A DNA stretch of 64,000 nucleotides from Bradyrhizobium barranii subsp. barranii (GCF_017565645.3 NZ_CP086136.1:5253501-5317500), one strand, 5' to 3'; shown: positions 8,007-16,565, counted from the first letter of the stretch. Program-made: numbers and translations. Notes: generated by a model from the sequence alone, not told the origin.

Positions 8007-9047
8007 TCAACCGCCGCCGTGCGCTGACGAAAAAGCTTCGCCGCTGGTGCGAACGCGGTTGCGGCCGAGAATGTAGATCGCGATCGTGACGATCAGGAGC
8101 GCGAGGCCGAGCAGGATCGAGACGAAGCCGATCGGGATCAGGGCCAATGTCAGATTGCGCTCGGGATTGATCAGCCAGTGATGGATCGAGGTCAGCACGA
8201 AGGCGAGGCCGAGGAAGCCGACGCCGCCGCCGGCGAGCAGCAGCGCCCACATCCGGCGCAGCTGGCTAAGCCGCTCCCGCGCGATATCGGTCCGCGGCGC
8301 GTGATGGCGCGCGACCCGCCGCACCAGGCGGATGGCGAAGGCGATCGAGCTGAAGCCGATCAGCAGGCTCGCTCCGCCCAGCCACATCCGCAGCGTCGGA
8401 TCGAGATCGGGCATCCGCTGCAAGGTCAGCAGCGGGAAGTCGAAGGCCGAATGCAGCGCGACCGGACCTGCGAAGATCAGCAGGCGGCTGGACAGGCGGG
8501 CCCAGTCGCGATGGTGGCGGTTGGCGCCGAGCGCCGTGCCGGCCCGCGCGATCGTCAGGTAGGCGCCGGCGATGATGCCGAGCGCGCCGTGGAACGGCAC
8601 GGTCAGCACGCTGCGCAGCGCGGCCAGCGAGCGCCACATCTCGGCGTGCTGGACGAGGTAGGCGAGGTTCTCGTAGGCGGCGAAGCCGAGGCCGACCGCT
8701 GCGCCATAGACCACGGTGTCCATCGGATTGGCGAAGGTCCGCCGCTTGGTCGAGGAGACCAGCACGATGGCGATCACCTTGACCGCTTCCTCGGGCAGCG
8801 CGACCCCGAAGACCGAATGCATGGCGAGCGCCGCCCAGGGGGTGTCGGGGGCCGCAACCATCTTGGCGAAGGGCGCGCGGGCAAGGCCCAGCAGCGAAAT
8901 GCTGGCCGCTCCGAGCAGGAACGCAGTCCAGACCTGGGCCGGCGGTCCCGGGCGCTCCTCGGCGGCAATGACGAGCCACAGCATCAGCAGCGCCGGGGCG
9001 ATGGCGGCAGTTCCGATGACGGTGGGCAAAGCTTCAATCAGGTACAT
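8007..9047 (-). CDS. PrsW-family intramembrane metalloprotease
   Basis: 346 residues, about nine hydrophobic segments. PrsW motifs are present in order: PEEAVK (EExxK, zinc ligand and catalytic Glu), GFAAYENLAYL, VPFHGALGI and LHSAFDFPL (HxxxD/E). Founding members cut anti-sigma factors in regulated intramembrane proteolysis; the substrate here is unknown and no sigma/anti-sigma pair is adjacent. Cytoplasmic C-terminal tail is hydrophilic. Confidence 0.85.
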   Translation of the reverse strand: MYLIEALPTVIGTAAIAPALLMLWLVIAAEERPGPPAQVWTAFLLGAASISLLGLARAPFAKMVAAPDTPWAALAMHSVFGVALPEEAVKVIAIVLVSSTKRRTFANPMDTVVYGAAVGLGFAAYENLAYLVQHAEMWRSLAALRSVLTVPFHGALGIIAGAYLTIARAGTALGANRHHRDWARLSSRLLIFAGPVALHSAFDFPLLTLQRMPDLDPTLRMWLGGASLLIGFSSIAFAIRLVRRVARHHAPRTDIARERLSQLRRMWALLLAGGGVGFLGLAFVLTSIHHWLINPERNLTLALIPIGFVSILLGLALLIVTIAIYILGRNRVRTSGEAFSSAHGGG

Positions 9048-9376
9048 CGGCGCCGAAAATAGGTTCCCTTGATCTGCTTATCTACGTCTACCGATGCGAC
9101 CATGTGTCATGCATTTGCTGTCGCGTCACTTAACAGGCGCGACAGCCAGCGTTCATCGGGATCGGCACCGAACGTGTAGAATGCGAGCGCAATCAAGCGC
9201 ATGACAGAACCAATTCGTCATTGATGGGAGCGGCCCGCGCTCGTCACCGGATCGCGATTGGCAAGTCAGATCAAGGCACTGCGCAGGTTTCTTCGATTCA
9301 CGATGCACGTGCGCGAACGGCGTGTCCAGAGGCGGCGTGGCTGCCGCCTGGACAACGCGCGGCCGGGCCAACCGGC
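9048..9376. other. Intergenic stretch without a supported gene
   Basis: About 330 bp upstream of the PrsW-like gene. Short open frames exist on both strands but lack ribosome binding sites and have shadow-like Arg/Ser/Pro composition. It presumably holds the PrsW promoter. Nothing else recognised. Confidence 0.5.
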
Positions 9377-9532
9377 CTAGTCACGATTCGTTGTGCGCCC
9401 GCGGGGCGGCGCTGCGACCCGGCGTGCCCGCACCTGCTCCAGCTCCCAGAAGGCGCGTACGAGGCACGTGCCAAGGCAGAAGACGATGAGCAGCAGCAGG
9501 AAGGCCTGGTCGACGGCGGGGATGTGCATCAT
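9377..9532 (-). CDS. Small one-TM protein, doubtful
   Basis: 51 residues beginning MMHIPAVDQAFLLLLIVFCL, a single hydrophobic segment, then an amphipathic basic tail (FWELEQVRARRV). The Shine-Dalgarno match is poor. Included because the hydrophobic segment followed by a charged tail is protein-like and the antisense frames are not. Confidence 0.4.
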   Translation of the reverse strand: MMHIPAVDQAFLLLLIVFCLGTCLVRAFWELEQVRARRVAAPPRGRTTNRD

Positions 9533-9625
9533 GACGTTGATTAAGCAACGTGCATGCCATGCGTTCCCGCGGTCGCCTGCGCCGCGCGCAGCCCGCAAGG
9601 CGATTTGGGCCGGCGTTCCCGCCCT

Positions 9626-9883
9626 TCAATGCGTGGTGAACGGCGGTGGGGTGTCCGGCGCGATGTCGAAGGCGCCGAGATGGAATTCCTCGCCGACGGC
9701 CTCGTCCGGCTCGGCGTGGTGCGCGAGCAGCGTGAAGGCGGCTTGCGGATATTGCTTCCAGATATCGAGATCGCCAGCCGTAATCGTCAGCCAGCCAAAG
9801 GTGTACATGTAGCGTCCGGGCTCGGTGACCCGGCCAACCCTGTCCCAAGTGATCTTATCAATCCTAATCTTGTTGACTGCCAT
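9626..9883 (-). CDS. Conserved-type small hypothetical protein
   Basis: 85 residues from ATG 9883 with a strong GGGGGGA site upstream. No signal peptide. It reads as a compact mixed fold, with RVGRVTEPGRYMYTFGWLTI in the N-terminal half and an acidic C-terminal half. Function unknown. Confidence 0.7.
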   Translation of the reverse strand: MAVNKIRIDKITWDRVGRVTEPGRYMYTFGWLTITAGDLDIWKQYPQAAFTLLAHHAEPDEAVGEEFHLGAFDIAPDTPPPFTTH

Positions 9884-10020
9884 TCGGTCCCCCCGATCGC
9901 AAGTCTGCAAATGAGATCCGGCACGAGGCACAGACCCTCAAAAGCTGATCCCGCAATGGGGCCGCGATAGGGCAGCGGAGCGGAGGCGAGACGGCCGGAG
10001 GAGGCCGCCGGCCTGCCGGT

Positions 10021-11028
10021 TCAGCGCCCCGTCGTGGCTGCCTGCGCCTCCGCTTCGGACGCCAGCTCAAGCTGACGGTGCGAGGCGTGGAAGACGTCGT
10101 GGACGAGGCCGATCTTCTCCATGCCCAGAATGATCAGGCCGTTGAGATCGATCTCCCACCAGGCGTGCGAGATATAGGCGTCCCGCGGGAAGCGGTGATG
10201 GTTGTTGTGCAGACCCTCGCCGAAGGTGAGGATCGTGGTCACGAACTCGTTGGTCGAGGCGTCCTCGACCTCGAAGCGGCGATAGCCGTAGGCGTGGCAG
10301 ACCGAGCCGGTGAGCTGGCTGGTCAGGATCAGCAGGTAACAGCGGAGCAGGCCGGAGAACAGCACGCAGCCGATCATGGTGTGCACGCCACCGAAGGTGT
10401 AGCCGATCACGCCGGGAATGAAGACACCGGACATCCCGTACCAGACCCAGCGCGTGCGCACGAAGAACATCGCGATCGGATCGGCGAGGATGTCCTTGGC
10501 GTAGTATTCGTTGTCGGTGGTCGCCTGGTCGAACACCCAGCTGCCCTGGGCGTGCAGGAAACCCTTGAGCGCGCTGACATAGCGATTGCCGAAGCCGTCG
10601 AACTGTGGGCTGTGGGGATCGCCGACGTCATCGGCATAGAGGTGATGGCGGCGGTGGTTGGCGACCCATTTCGCGATCGAGCCCTGCACCGCCATCTGGG
10701 CGATGGCGCAGAAGAAGACGCGCATGATCGGGCCGGTGCGGAAGCTGCGATGGACGAACAGGCGGTGCATGCCCGCGCCGATGCCGAACGTCGTCAGCGC
10801 GAACATCCAGGCGAAGGTAAACAGCTCCACCTTGCCGACGCCTTGCGTGATGGCCCAGATGATGCCCGCGACAGCGCCGACGTAGAGAATACCGAGGAGG
10901 AGATAGCTTTCGCGCAACTTGGCCTGGACGAGCGGGCCTTCAGTGATGACGCCGGGCGGGAGTTGCGGCTTTGCGGCGGCGGGCGCGTTTTGGGCGGTCT
11001 CTGCCGGGGCGAACTCAGCGATGGACAT
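10021..11028 (-). CDS. Acyl-CoA / fatty acid desaturase
   Basis: 335 residues of the membrane-bound di-iron desaturase family, likely delta-9. The three histidine boxes are HRLFVH, HRRHH and HNNHH, separated by paired hydrophobic segments as in stearoyl-CoA desaturases. It inserts a double bond in a saturated acyl chain in the inner membrane, using an external electron donor. ATG 11028 has GGAAG upstream; the frame extends further without a better site. Confidence 0.9.
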   Translation of the reverse strand: MSIAEFAPAETAQNAPAAAKPQLPPGVITEGPLVQAKLRESYLLLGILYVGAVAGIIWAITQGVGKVELFTFAWMFALTTFGIGAGMHRLFVHRSFRTGPIMRVFFCAIAQMAVQGSIAKWVANHRRHHLYADDVGDPHSPQFDGFGNRYVSALKGFLHAQGSWVFDQATTDNEYYAKDILADPIAMFFVRTRWVWYGMSGVFIPGVIGYTFGGVHTMIGCVLFSGLLRCYLLILTSQLTGSVCHAYGYRRFEVEDASTNEFVTTILTFGEGLHNNHHRFPRDAYISHAWWEIDLNGLIILGMEKIGLVHDVFHASHRQLELASEAEAQAATTGR

Positions 11029-11150
11029 TCCGGGACTTCCAATAAGTCGAGGCCCGCAGTGATTGCGGACGTGCTGGGTCACACCCTACCGCGCGGGGAT
11101 CAGCACCTCCAGTATTTAGTTAAAATTGAGTTAAAATCGATCGGGCCGAT

Positions 11151-11777
11151 TCAGGCCGATTGCAGCATGGGCGTACGGACGACCAGGCGGACGAGGTCGT
11201 CCCGCTGCTGTTTTTCGGCGAACTTGACCGCAAAGCCGTTGTCGAATTTGCGAATGACGCGCCCGACGCAGGCGCCGACCGCAAGCGGGGTTCCGATCAC
11301 TGGGTCGTATTCGCAGGATATCGCGACGCCGGCCGTGGAGACGTCGATGATGAAGCAGGGATGGGTGCTGCCGTCGGCGAGCGTCAGAAAGCTGTGCGAG
11401 ACTTGGGGAACGAAGCGCGCGTCATTGCGCAGTTCCAGAATGCTGGCGTCCTTCTGCTTCTTCTCCAGCCAGGTCAGCTTTTCCGACATCCAGGCGCGCC
11501 GCTCCCGCGTCATATCGAGTTCCATCAGGAAGCCCGCCTTCAGCGTCGCGCTGATGGTGCACTGGAATTCGCCAAAGTCCTGGAAATAGGAGGTCACGCG
11601 CTCGCCGACCTTGCCGACAACTGGCACGTCGACGATCATGCGGAACGGGGAGACACGCTTGGTGCGGCAGGCGAAGGTGCGCAGCTGGCCCTCACAATCG
11701 TACCAGCGCGGCAGCGAGTAGCTGCCGCTCACGCTGACTTCCACTGCACGCTGCCGGAGAAACTCTGAGACGGACAT
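11151..11777 (-). CDS. PilZ-domain protein, probable c-di-GMP sensor
   Basis: 208 residues. The C-terminal half carries PilZ signatures: ELRNDARFVPQ (RxxxR-like) and IDVSTAGVAISCEY (DxSxxG). The N-terminal half (PRWYDCEGQLRTFACR to FQCTISATLKAGFLMEL) has the beta-rich spacing of a second, degenerate PilZ domain. Tandem PilZ proteins of this kind are common in Rhizobiales. No output domain. Start ATG 11777 chosen for fit to the fold; ribosome site weak. Confidence 0.8.
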   Translation of the reverse strand: MSVSEFLRQRAVEVSVSGSYSLPRWYDCEGQLRTFACRTKRVSPFRMIVDVPVVGKVGERVTSYFQDFGEFQCTISATLKAGFLMELDMTRERRAWMSEKLTWLEKKQKDASILELRNDARFVPQVSHSFLTLADGSTHPCFIIDVSTAGVAISCEYDPVIGTPLAVGACVGRVIRKFDNGFAVKFAEKQQRDDLVRLVVRTPMLQSA

Positions 11778-11918
11778 GAACGCCAATCGTGTTTCGGATT
11801 GTTTCCGTAGATTCACGGTAGGGCGCAACGTCTAAGCAAACGATACGCCGATCAAATAGCAGGGGTAAATTTCCGGTAAACGACCCGGCCGTCTCACGAC
11901 ATCGTCATTGTGTGCCGC

Positions 11919-12389
11919 TCAAAGAGATCCGAGCAGCACCAGCAAGGCGAGCAGGCCAAGGGCCATGAGGAGCCTGATCGTCGTCGCGGTCAGGCTGTCC
12001 GGCCTGATCTGGAATCCGAACCACGGCAATGCGTGCCGCATCGCCAACCCCGCAGACGCTTCGACGGTCGCGAACACGACGGCGATGCCGGCAATGGTGG
12101 ACCAGGATGTGTCCGGCGGCATCCATGCCGCAAGCCAGGCCGGCACGGAGCCCCGCAAGGATGCGAGCAGCGCGAACCATCCGAACAGGGAAGCGAAGCC
12201 CTTGATGATGTCGGGGCCGATCGTGTTGGGCTCGAACCGGATGCCGACCGCTCTGAGTGCGTGCTCGATGCGCTCGCCGTTGGTGAGGAAGAGATAGGCG
12301 CCGAGGTAGAGCGGAATGCGCGACTGGAAGAGCAGGGCGATGACACCGAACAGGACCGCGTAGCCGAAGGCATCGCCGAGAATGTCCAC
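11919..12389 (-). CDS. Integral membrane protein, unknown function
   Basis: 156 residues with four or five hydrophobic segments, including one at the start (FGYAVLFGVIALLF) and one at the end (LLMALGLLALLVLLGSL). GTG start at 12389, 20 bp downstream of the preceding frame's stop, so the two could be an operon. No family recognised. Confidence 0.65.
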   Translation of the reverse strand: MDILGDAFGYAVLFGVIALLFQSRIPLYLGAYLFLTNGERIEHALRAVGIRFEPNTIGPDIIKGFASLFGWFALLASLRGSVPAWLAAWMPPDTSWSTIAGIAVVFATVEASAGLAMRHALPWFGFQIRPDSLTATTIRLLMALGLLALLVLLGSL

Positions 12390-12409
12390 GCCGCTCGTGC
12401 GCGACGGCG

Positions 12410-12658
12410 CTATCGCGGTTGCGGCCTGGGCTGCGGAAGCGATCGGGCGCGCGCCATGTGCTCCAGCATTCTGGCGCGCCGCTCCGGCGCGTAGGGCGCT
12501 GTACGGTGCATCCAGGACGGCGGTGCTGGCGAGGCGGCGCCGGTCTGGCGGTCCGAGGGGGATTTATGCAGCACCATGGCCTGTACCGGTTCCAACGGGA
12601 CATTGGTCGTCGGTCGGGGGCGGGGAGGTTCATGCGGGGGCAGCGGATTTCGCCGCAT
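12410..12658 (-). CDS. Proline/arginine-rich hypothetical protein
   Basis: 82 residues from ATG 12658, with GGGTCGGG upstream. Low-complexity N-terminus (NPLPPHEPPRPRP), then a basic C-terminal helix (RRARMLEHMARARSLPQP). It precedes the membrane protein by 20 bp. Composition is unusual enough that it could be non-coding. Confidence 0.4.
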   Translation of the reverse strand: MRRNPLPPHEPPRPRPTTNVPLEPVQAMVLHKSPSDRQTGAASPAPPSWMHRTAPYAPERRARMLEHMARARSLPQPRPQPR

Positions 12659-12682
12659 CACCCGACCCGATGGCCCGGATGA

Positions 12683-12726
12683 TGGCGCTCCCTGGCGGAA
12701 TCGAACCCCTCTCTCCACTGTGAAAG
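12683..12726 (-). repeat. Partial copy of the tRNA-Glu 3' half (att-like)
   Basis: 44 bp matching 14766-14809 in 41 positions, in the same orientation. It contains the CCA end, the acceptor 3' strand, T arm and the start of the anticodon arm of tRNA-Glu, but no 5' half follows. This is the expected far-end attachment site of an element inserted at the tRNA-Glu 3' end. Confidence 0.7.
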
Positions 12727-12750
12727 AGATGGGATGATGTCCATGGTCGT

Positions 12751-12855
12751 TTATCCCCGTCTAAAAATGCGTGCTGCTTTGGCTTCCTCGTCGAGCTTAC
12801 GCATCCGCTCCTGGTGGTAGGCCCTGGCGGCCGCTCGGTTCTCCACCTTGGTCAT
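12751..12855 (-). CDS. 34-residue charged peptide, doubtful
   Basis: Begins MTKVENRAAARAYHQERMRK; a single predicted amphipathic helix rich in Lys, Arg, Glu and Ala. No good ribosome binding site. Lies inside the tRNA-Glu-bounded stretch. Confidence 0.25.
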   Translation of the reverse strand: MTKVENRAAARAYHQERMRKLDEEAKAARIFRRG

Positions 12856-13052
12856 TGCGCCATCGAAGCCTGGCGCCGCGAGAGTCAAATTATCAATCCC
12901 TTGGGCCGCGGAACGAACGCGGGCTACTGCGCATCGTGGGTGTGGAAAAGCAAAGGCCCCGCCGGTTCACGCTGGCGGGCCCCAGCCTTGTTGCATGCGC
13001 TAATCATTCGTGAATTGCCCAGCCCTGACGCCGTAGAAATACTGATCCAGCT

Positions 13053-13163
13053 ATGATGGCGGTGGCGTTGATTACCGGCTGTGTCAGCGTTTTGGCTCTA
13101 GGCGCCACATTCGCGGTGGTCATCTATTTCGATGCTAGAGCGGATCGCAGGCGCCAACAGTAA
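13053..13163 (+). CDS. 36-residue single-TM peptide, doubtful
   Basis: MMAVALITGCVSVLALGATF begins a continuous hydrophobic helix followed by a charged tail DARADRRRQQ. Typical of small membrane proteins but the ribosome binding site is weak. Confidence 0.35.
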   Translation: MMAVALITGCVSVLALGATFAVVIYFDARADRRRQQ

Positions 13164-13188
13164 GGCCGCGCCGGAAGTTGATTGCCTG

Positions 13189-13425
13189 ATGAACAGGATC
13201 ACTCAAACGTTGGGCCGGACGGGGATGTCCCTTGTTGTCGTCTCTCTCGTCTCTGCCTGCTCCAGCTCAGAACATGCCGCTCCGAAGTCAGTTGCTCGAT
13301 CTGGCGCGCCGTGGGCCCGAGACCTCAATGAGCCGCCCCCAAATCGAGAGCCCGCGAGTGCCGCAACTGCACAGACAAAGGCAGGCCTGAACGCTGCGCG
13401 CCAGAAGGCGGTTACCGGGCGGTAG
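13189..13425 (+). CDS. Small putative lipoprotein
   Basis: 78 residues from ATG 13189. After a short basic start, SLVVVSLVSACSSS forms a lipoprotein signal with lipobox LVSAC; the mature part is Pro/Ala-rich and looks disordered. An upstream ATG at 13132 would bury the signal. No family recognised. Confidence 0.5.
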   Translation: MNRITQTLGRTGMSLVVVSLVSACSSSEHAAPKSVARSGAPWARDLNEPPPNREPASAATAQTKAGLNAARQKAVTGR

Positions 13426-13529
13426 GGGGGCTTTCGCGCTGAGTCGTCCGCAAGCTTACCTTTGCTGGCAGAACTTCACGAGCGGCGGGGCTTTGGTCCC
13501 GCGCCTAGATCAGCGGAAAATGGTTGTTC

Positions 13530-13676
13530 CTATATTGAAGGGCTGACGGATCCGCAGGGCTCATGGGTTAGGAGCACGTGCCCGTGCCAACATTCATGGT
13601 GCGTTTGGGCGAAGCCAATCAAGGCCAGGATAATCAAAGCCACTGCGACGCATCCGGCTACAACGTTCTGCATCAT
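13530..13676 (-). CDS. 48-residue small membrane protein
   Basis: MMQNVVAGCVAVALIILALI is a clean N-terminal transmembrane helix; the tail contains THHECWHGH and one more Cys, which could bind metal. GGAGTGG is well placed upstream of the double ATG at 13676. Shorter than usual gene-calling limits. Function unknown. Confidence 0.5.
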   Translation of the reverse strand: MMQNVVAGCVAVALIILALIGFAQTHHECWHGHVLLTHEPCGSVSPSI

Positions 13677-13800
13677 GGCTGCCACTCCAGGTAAACTGTG
13701 ACTGGCTTTCTCGGCCAGGCACCGGCGAGCAGGCCTTCGAAGTCCGCGCTGGGCGCCGGGTCACCGAGTGATCACCGCGGACGGTGACCGGGCGGACAAG

Positions 13801-14031
13801 CTATCTGGCGAAACCGGAGTCTAGAAGCTTCAGAGTCGAAATCGGCCACTTGCCGTCGTGGCCACCGATCGAGATCCGGAGCCCGTGCACCTCGTCAAGG
13901 AAGACGTGATCAACCGTCCCCGCCTTACCGTCGGTCAGGATAACACCCCTGCCGATTAGCTCCGTCTCGGCAGCATGAAGTTCTCGAAGGATGTTCGTCG
14001 CTCGTTTGGTCCAGTCATCGGACATGGTCAT
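13801..14031 (-). CDS. Small hypothetical protein
   Basis: 76 residues (MTMSDDWTKRATNILRELHA at the start). An N-terminal helix is followed by a beta-rich segment (GKAGTVDHVFLDEVHGLRIS). The Met at residue 3 or 4 could also be the start. It lies in the tRNA-Glu-bounded stretch. No family recognised. Confidence 0.5.
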   Translation of the reverse strand: MTMSDDWTKRATNILRELHAAETELIGRGVILTDGKAGTVDHVFLDEVHGLRISIGGHDGKWPISTLKLLDSGFAR

Positions 14032-14197
14032 GCCCTACGCGGCCGGCGGATTAGTGAAGATCAGTCAGCGCGGCAGATGCATCGAGGCCATCGCCGCTTC
14101 GCGCGAGTCAGTGCCGCCAACCGTCCTTGTCGAGCTCGACCCTGAAACCTTCCGGCAGCCGCGGCGTCTCGCTTTCGGTCACGACTTGCAGCGCGGG

Positions 14198-14476
14198 TTA
14201 CTTTGGTGGGTGCAAATCGCCTTGAAGCCAGCGGCCATTGGAATGCATGGGATCTTCATGCGCTGCGAAGGTCGTAAGTGCGTGATTGCAGACAGCGCAG
14301 CGAAACATGTGCAAGTCCACGCTTAGGCTTTTTGGCTCGATGCTGACGAGCATCATCTGGGCCTTGCACCTCGGACAGGCAGGGCGCGCAAATGGAGCCG
14401 GCGGAATGGGCCGCGCCAATCTGGCGGCCCACCGATTTTCGAACTTTCTTTCGTGGTCCACAGGGATCGTGCTCAT
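14198..14476 (-). CDS. Small zinc-ribbon-like hypothetical protein
   Basis: 92 residues. Two CxxC pairs, CPRC near residue 34 and CAVC near residue 60, spaced as in a zinc ribbon, with a later His-rich end. N-terminal part is basic and Pro-rich. Probably cytoplasmic; possible nucleic-acid or protein binding is inference only. Confidence 0.6.
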   Translation of the reverse strand: MSTIPVDHERKFENRWAARLARPIPPAPFARPACPRCKAQMMLVSIEPKSLSVDLHMFRCAVCNHALTTFAAHEDPMHSNGRWLQGDLHPPK

Positions 14477-14537
14477 GATCCGAACTCCGGGGTTCGCGAT
14501 CCTGCCCCGGTGCTAACGCCTCAACGCTCACCGCGCC

Positions 14538-14714
14538 CTAAAGGTCCCAAACAGCACCAGAGGGAACCATCGCGTCCGCAGCGGCGCGGTAGTCGGCCGC
14601 CAGCGCGTTCAGTCCGTCGCGCGCGAGAACGAGATCGTCATCGTCCGCCCAATCCGAGCAAAGGCGCTCCATTTCGCGCAGCTCCCCGACCCGTCGCGCT
14701 GTGAACGAGCCCAT
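14538..14714 (-). CDS. 58-residue acidic hypothetical protein
   Basis: Frame from ATG 14714 to TAG 14538. It starts MGSFTARRVGELREMERLCS and continues through an acidic patch (DWADDDD) into two Ala-rich helices. Helical, soluble, protein-like codon pattern; an internal Met (residue 15) is an alternative start. Unknown function. Confidence 0.45.
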   Translation of the reverse strand: MGSFTARRVGELREMERLCSDWADDDDLVLARDGLNALAADYRAAADAMVPSGAVWDL

Positions 14715-14765
14715 ACCCGTATATTGGACACGGCGGTGGAGGAGGCGGCAAGTGATTGATTTTGT

Positions 14766-14840
14766 TGGCGCTCCCTAGCGGAATCGAACCGCTCTCTCCA
14801 CCGTGAAAGGGTGGCGTCCTAACCGATAGACGAAGGGAGC
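14766..14840 (-). tRNA. tRNA-Glu (UUC)
   Basis: 75 nt including an encoded CCA. Acceptor GCTCCCT pairs with AGGGAGC; the anticodon arm is CCACC-CTTTCAC-GGTGG with anticodon TTC; the T loop is TTCGATTC. Its 3' half is duplicated at 12683-12726, marking it as an integration target. Confidence 0.95.
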
Positions 14841-15064
14841 AAACACAAGGCTCCGCCGCTTTTCACGGCATGGCCGCCGGCCATCCGAGTCGAGCCCGGC
14901 GGCTGCAGCGGGCGAACGTATAGTGGCCTTTGGCGCCGTGGGCAAGCCGTTCGGGAACGGTCTTTTGGCACCGGTGGATAGCCTCCACCCCCGCTACATT
15001 CGGGGGCGATTTCAACGGTTTCTTAGGCCGCGTGAGCTAGCGCTGGAACCGGAGAAATTTGTCC

Positions 15065-15319
15065 ATGCCCCAGCCCAAGAAGCGCGCAGCCCGCAAATCG
15101 CTGTCGCGGCACGCCTGGATCACGCTCGACGGCGGATTCGCGGCGCGGCATTGCCTGGTCCAGGACATCTCCGATACCGGCGCGAAGATCACGCTGGACG
15201 AGGACGCGAGCCAGCTCCCGGGGGTGATCCGGATGGCGTTCGCGCGTGACGCCCGCACCGGGCGGAGCTGCCAGGTGATCTGGCGCCGCGGCAAATCGGC
15301 CGGCGTCAAGTTCATCTGA
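15065..15319 (+). CDS. Single PilZ-domain protein
   Basis: 84 residues, almost entirely one PilZ domain: basic RxxxR-type start (KKRAARKSLSRHAWITLDGG), then VQDISDTGAKITL (DxSxxG). Such minimal PilZ proteins bind c-di-GMP or act as adaptors. ATG 15065 follows GGAGA. No neighbouring cyclase or motility gene. Confidence 0.85.
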   Translation: MPQPKKRAARKSLSRHAWITLDGGFAARHCLVQDISDTGAKITLDEDASQLPGVIRMAFARDARTGRSCQVIWRRGKSAGVKFI

Positions 15320-15375
15320 TCCCGGCCGAGGCGACCCGGATGGCGCGTGGCGCCGGTCCGGGCTAGAACGGCTGC

Positions 15376-15621
15376 ATGCGCGCGCCGCTCCTCATCCTCA
15401 TCCCGTTGCTGGCCACCTCCGCGGCCGCGGCCGAGGACCTGCGCCTTCCGCCTGCCGAGCGGCCGCAGGCCGGCAAGGCGCTGCCGCTGAAGGGAACGGG
15501 TGGCACGGCGAAGGCCAGCTCCTGCGCCTCCTATGGCCCCCGCTTCGTCATGGTCGAGAGCACGGGCACCTGCGTGAAGATCGGCGGCTCGGTCAGCGTC
15601 GAGACCACGGTCAGGCGCTGA
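15376..15621 (+). CDS. Exported mini-protein resembling a porin N-terminus
   Basis: 81 residues: signal peptide (LLILIPLLATSAAAAEDLRL), a linker, then SSCASYGPRFVMVESTGTCV followed by KIGGSVSVE. The two-cysteine block with GTxTCVKIGG is the signature seen after the signal peptide of rhizobial porins, where it is followed by a beta barrel of 400 or more residues. Here the protein stops. It could be a real small periplasmic protein or a duplicated fragment. Confidence 0.7.
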   Translation: MRAPLLILIPLLATSAAAAEDLRLPPAERPQAGKALPLKGTGGTAKASSCASYGPRFVMVESTGTCVKIGGSVSVETTVRR

Positions 15622-15626
15622 AGCCG

Positions 15627-15794
15627 ATGCCGCCGGATCTCATGCGGCCCGACATCATCGTCCCCTTCGTGATGTATTGCGCACTGCTGTTATGGGTCGG
15701 GCGCGGCCTGAGCTGGACGGCCAAGCTCGCCACCGCCGCCGTGACACTGGTGCTGATCATCTGCGTGCTGCTGGTCGAGCGCGGCTGGCGCTAG
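15627..15794 (+). CDS. 55-residue two-TM membrane protein
   Basis: Starts 5 bp after the previous stop. Two hydrophobic helices (IIVPFVMYCALLLWVG and VTLVLIICVLLVE) with a basic turn (KLA) between them. Protein-like and tightly packed behind the porin-like mini-protein, suggesting co-translation. Function unknown. Confidence 0.55.
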   Translation: MPPDLMRPDIIVPFVMYCALLLWVGRGLSWTAKLATAAVTLVLIICVLLVERGWR

Positions 15795-15926
15795 GCACCG
15801 CCCCAAACAAAAACTGCGAAAACAACCCCATGCACAGCAGCCGTCAAGTCCCGGCGCGACGCCCGATCCGTGCGCCGTGACGACGATTCATCGCGCGCTC
15901 AGCGCAGCTTACGCCGCGCCGCCGGC

Positions 15927-16565
15927 TCACGACATCGGCGGTGCGACAAACTGTGCAAATCCGGGCCGTTTGCCGAGCTCGGCGAGCCAGCGGGTCAAAT
16001 GCGGCTGGGCCGGGCGGGTGATGCCCTCGACCCCGAGCCAGCGCCGCGCATAGGCGCCGATCGCGATGTCGGCCAGCGTGAACTGGTCGCCGTCCATAAA
16101 GCGGCGCGACGAGAGCAGGCGGTCGGCGATGGCCCAGACCTCGGCGGCGGCATCGGCATCCCGCTGCACCTGGATCATGTCGCGCTCGGCGGGGGCCGTG
16201 CGCACGATGCCCCAGAACACCGGGCGGTCGACCGGCTGCACCATCGACAGCGTCCAGTCGAGCCAGCGGTCGACGCTGGTGCGCAGCTTCGTTGCCTCGG
16301 GATAGATCGGCGTGCCGCGGCCATGTGCGAGGCAGAGATAGCGCATGATGGAGTTCGATTCCCACAGAACGAAGTCGCCCTCGACCAGCGTCGGGATCCG
16401 TGCGTTGGGGTTCATCGCGAGATAGTCGGCCTCGCGGGTCCTGCCGAAACTCATGCCGGCGTCGATGCGCTCATAGGGCAGGTCGAGCTCGGCGAGGCAC
16501 CACAGCACCTTCTGCACGTTGACCGAGTTGGCGCGGCCCCAGATCGTCCGCTTGGTGTCCGGCAT
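15927..16565 (-). CDS. Glutathione S-transferase family protein
   Basis: 212 residues with an N-terminal thioredoxin-like domain (GRANSVNVQKVLWCLAELDL; NARIPTLVEGDFVLWESNSI carrying the cis-Pro and the E-S pair that binds glutathione) and a helical C-terminal domain ending FMDGDQFTLADIAIGAYARR. Detoxifying transferase or isomerase; substrate unknown. ATG 16565 has GGGAGGA upstream. Confidence 0.88.
   Translation of the reverse strand: MPDTKRTIWGRANSVNVQKVLWCLAELDLPYERIDAGMSFGRTREADYLAMNPNARIPTLVEGDFVLWESNSIMRYLCLAHGRGTPIYPEATKLRTSVDRWLDWTLSMVQPVDRPVFWGIVRTAPAERDMIQVQRDADAAAEVWAIADRLLSSRRFMDGDQFTLADIAIGAYARRWLGVEGITRPAQPHLTRWLAELGKRPGFAQFVAPPMS

Larger units (their letters stand above)
12683..14809. 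mobile_element. Probable remnant of an element integrated at tRNA-Glu
   Basis: A 2.1-kb stretch bounded by the tRNA-Glu 3' end and its 44-bp repeat. Gene density is low and the frames are small and unfamiliar, unlike the flanks. No integrase or transfer gene remains, so mobility is lost if the reading is right. The geometry (element on the 3' side of the tRNA, same-orientation repeat) is that of tyrosine-recombinase islands. Confidence 0.45.

Noticed and set aside
9153..9371. 72-residue minus-strand frame
   Set aside because: No ribosome site, unlike protein composition; treated as intergenic.
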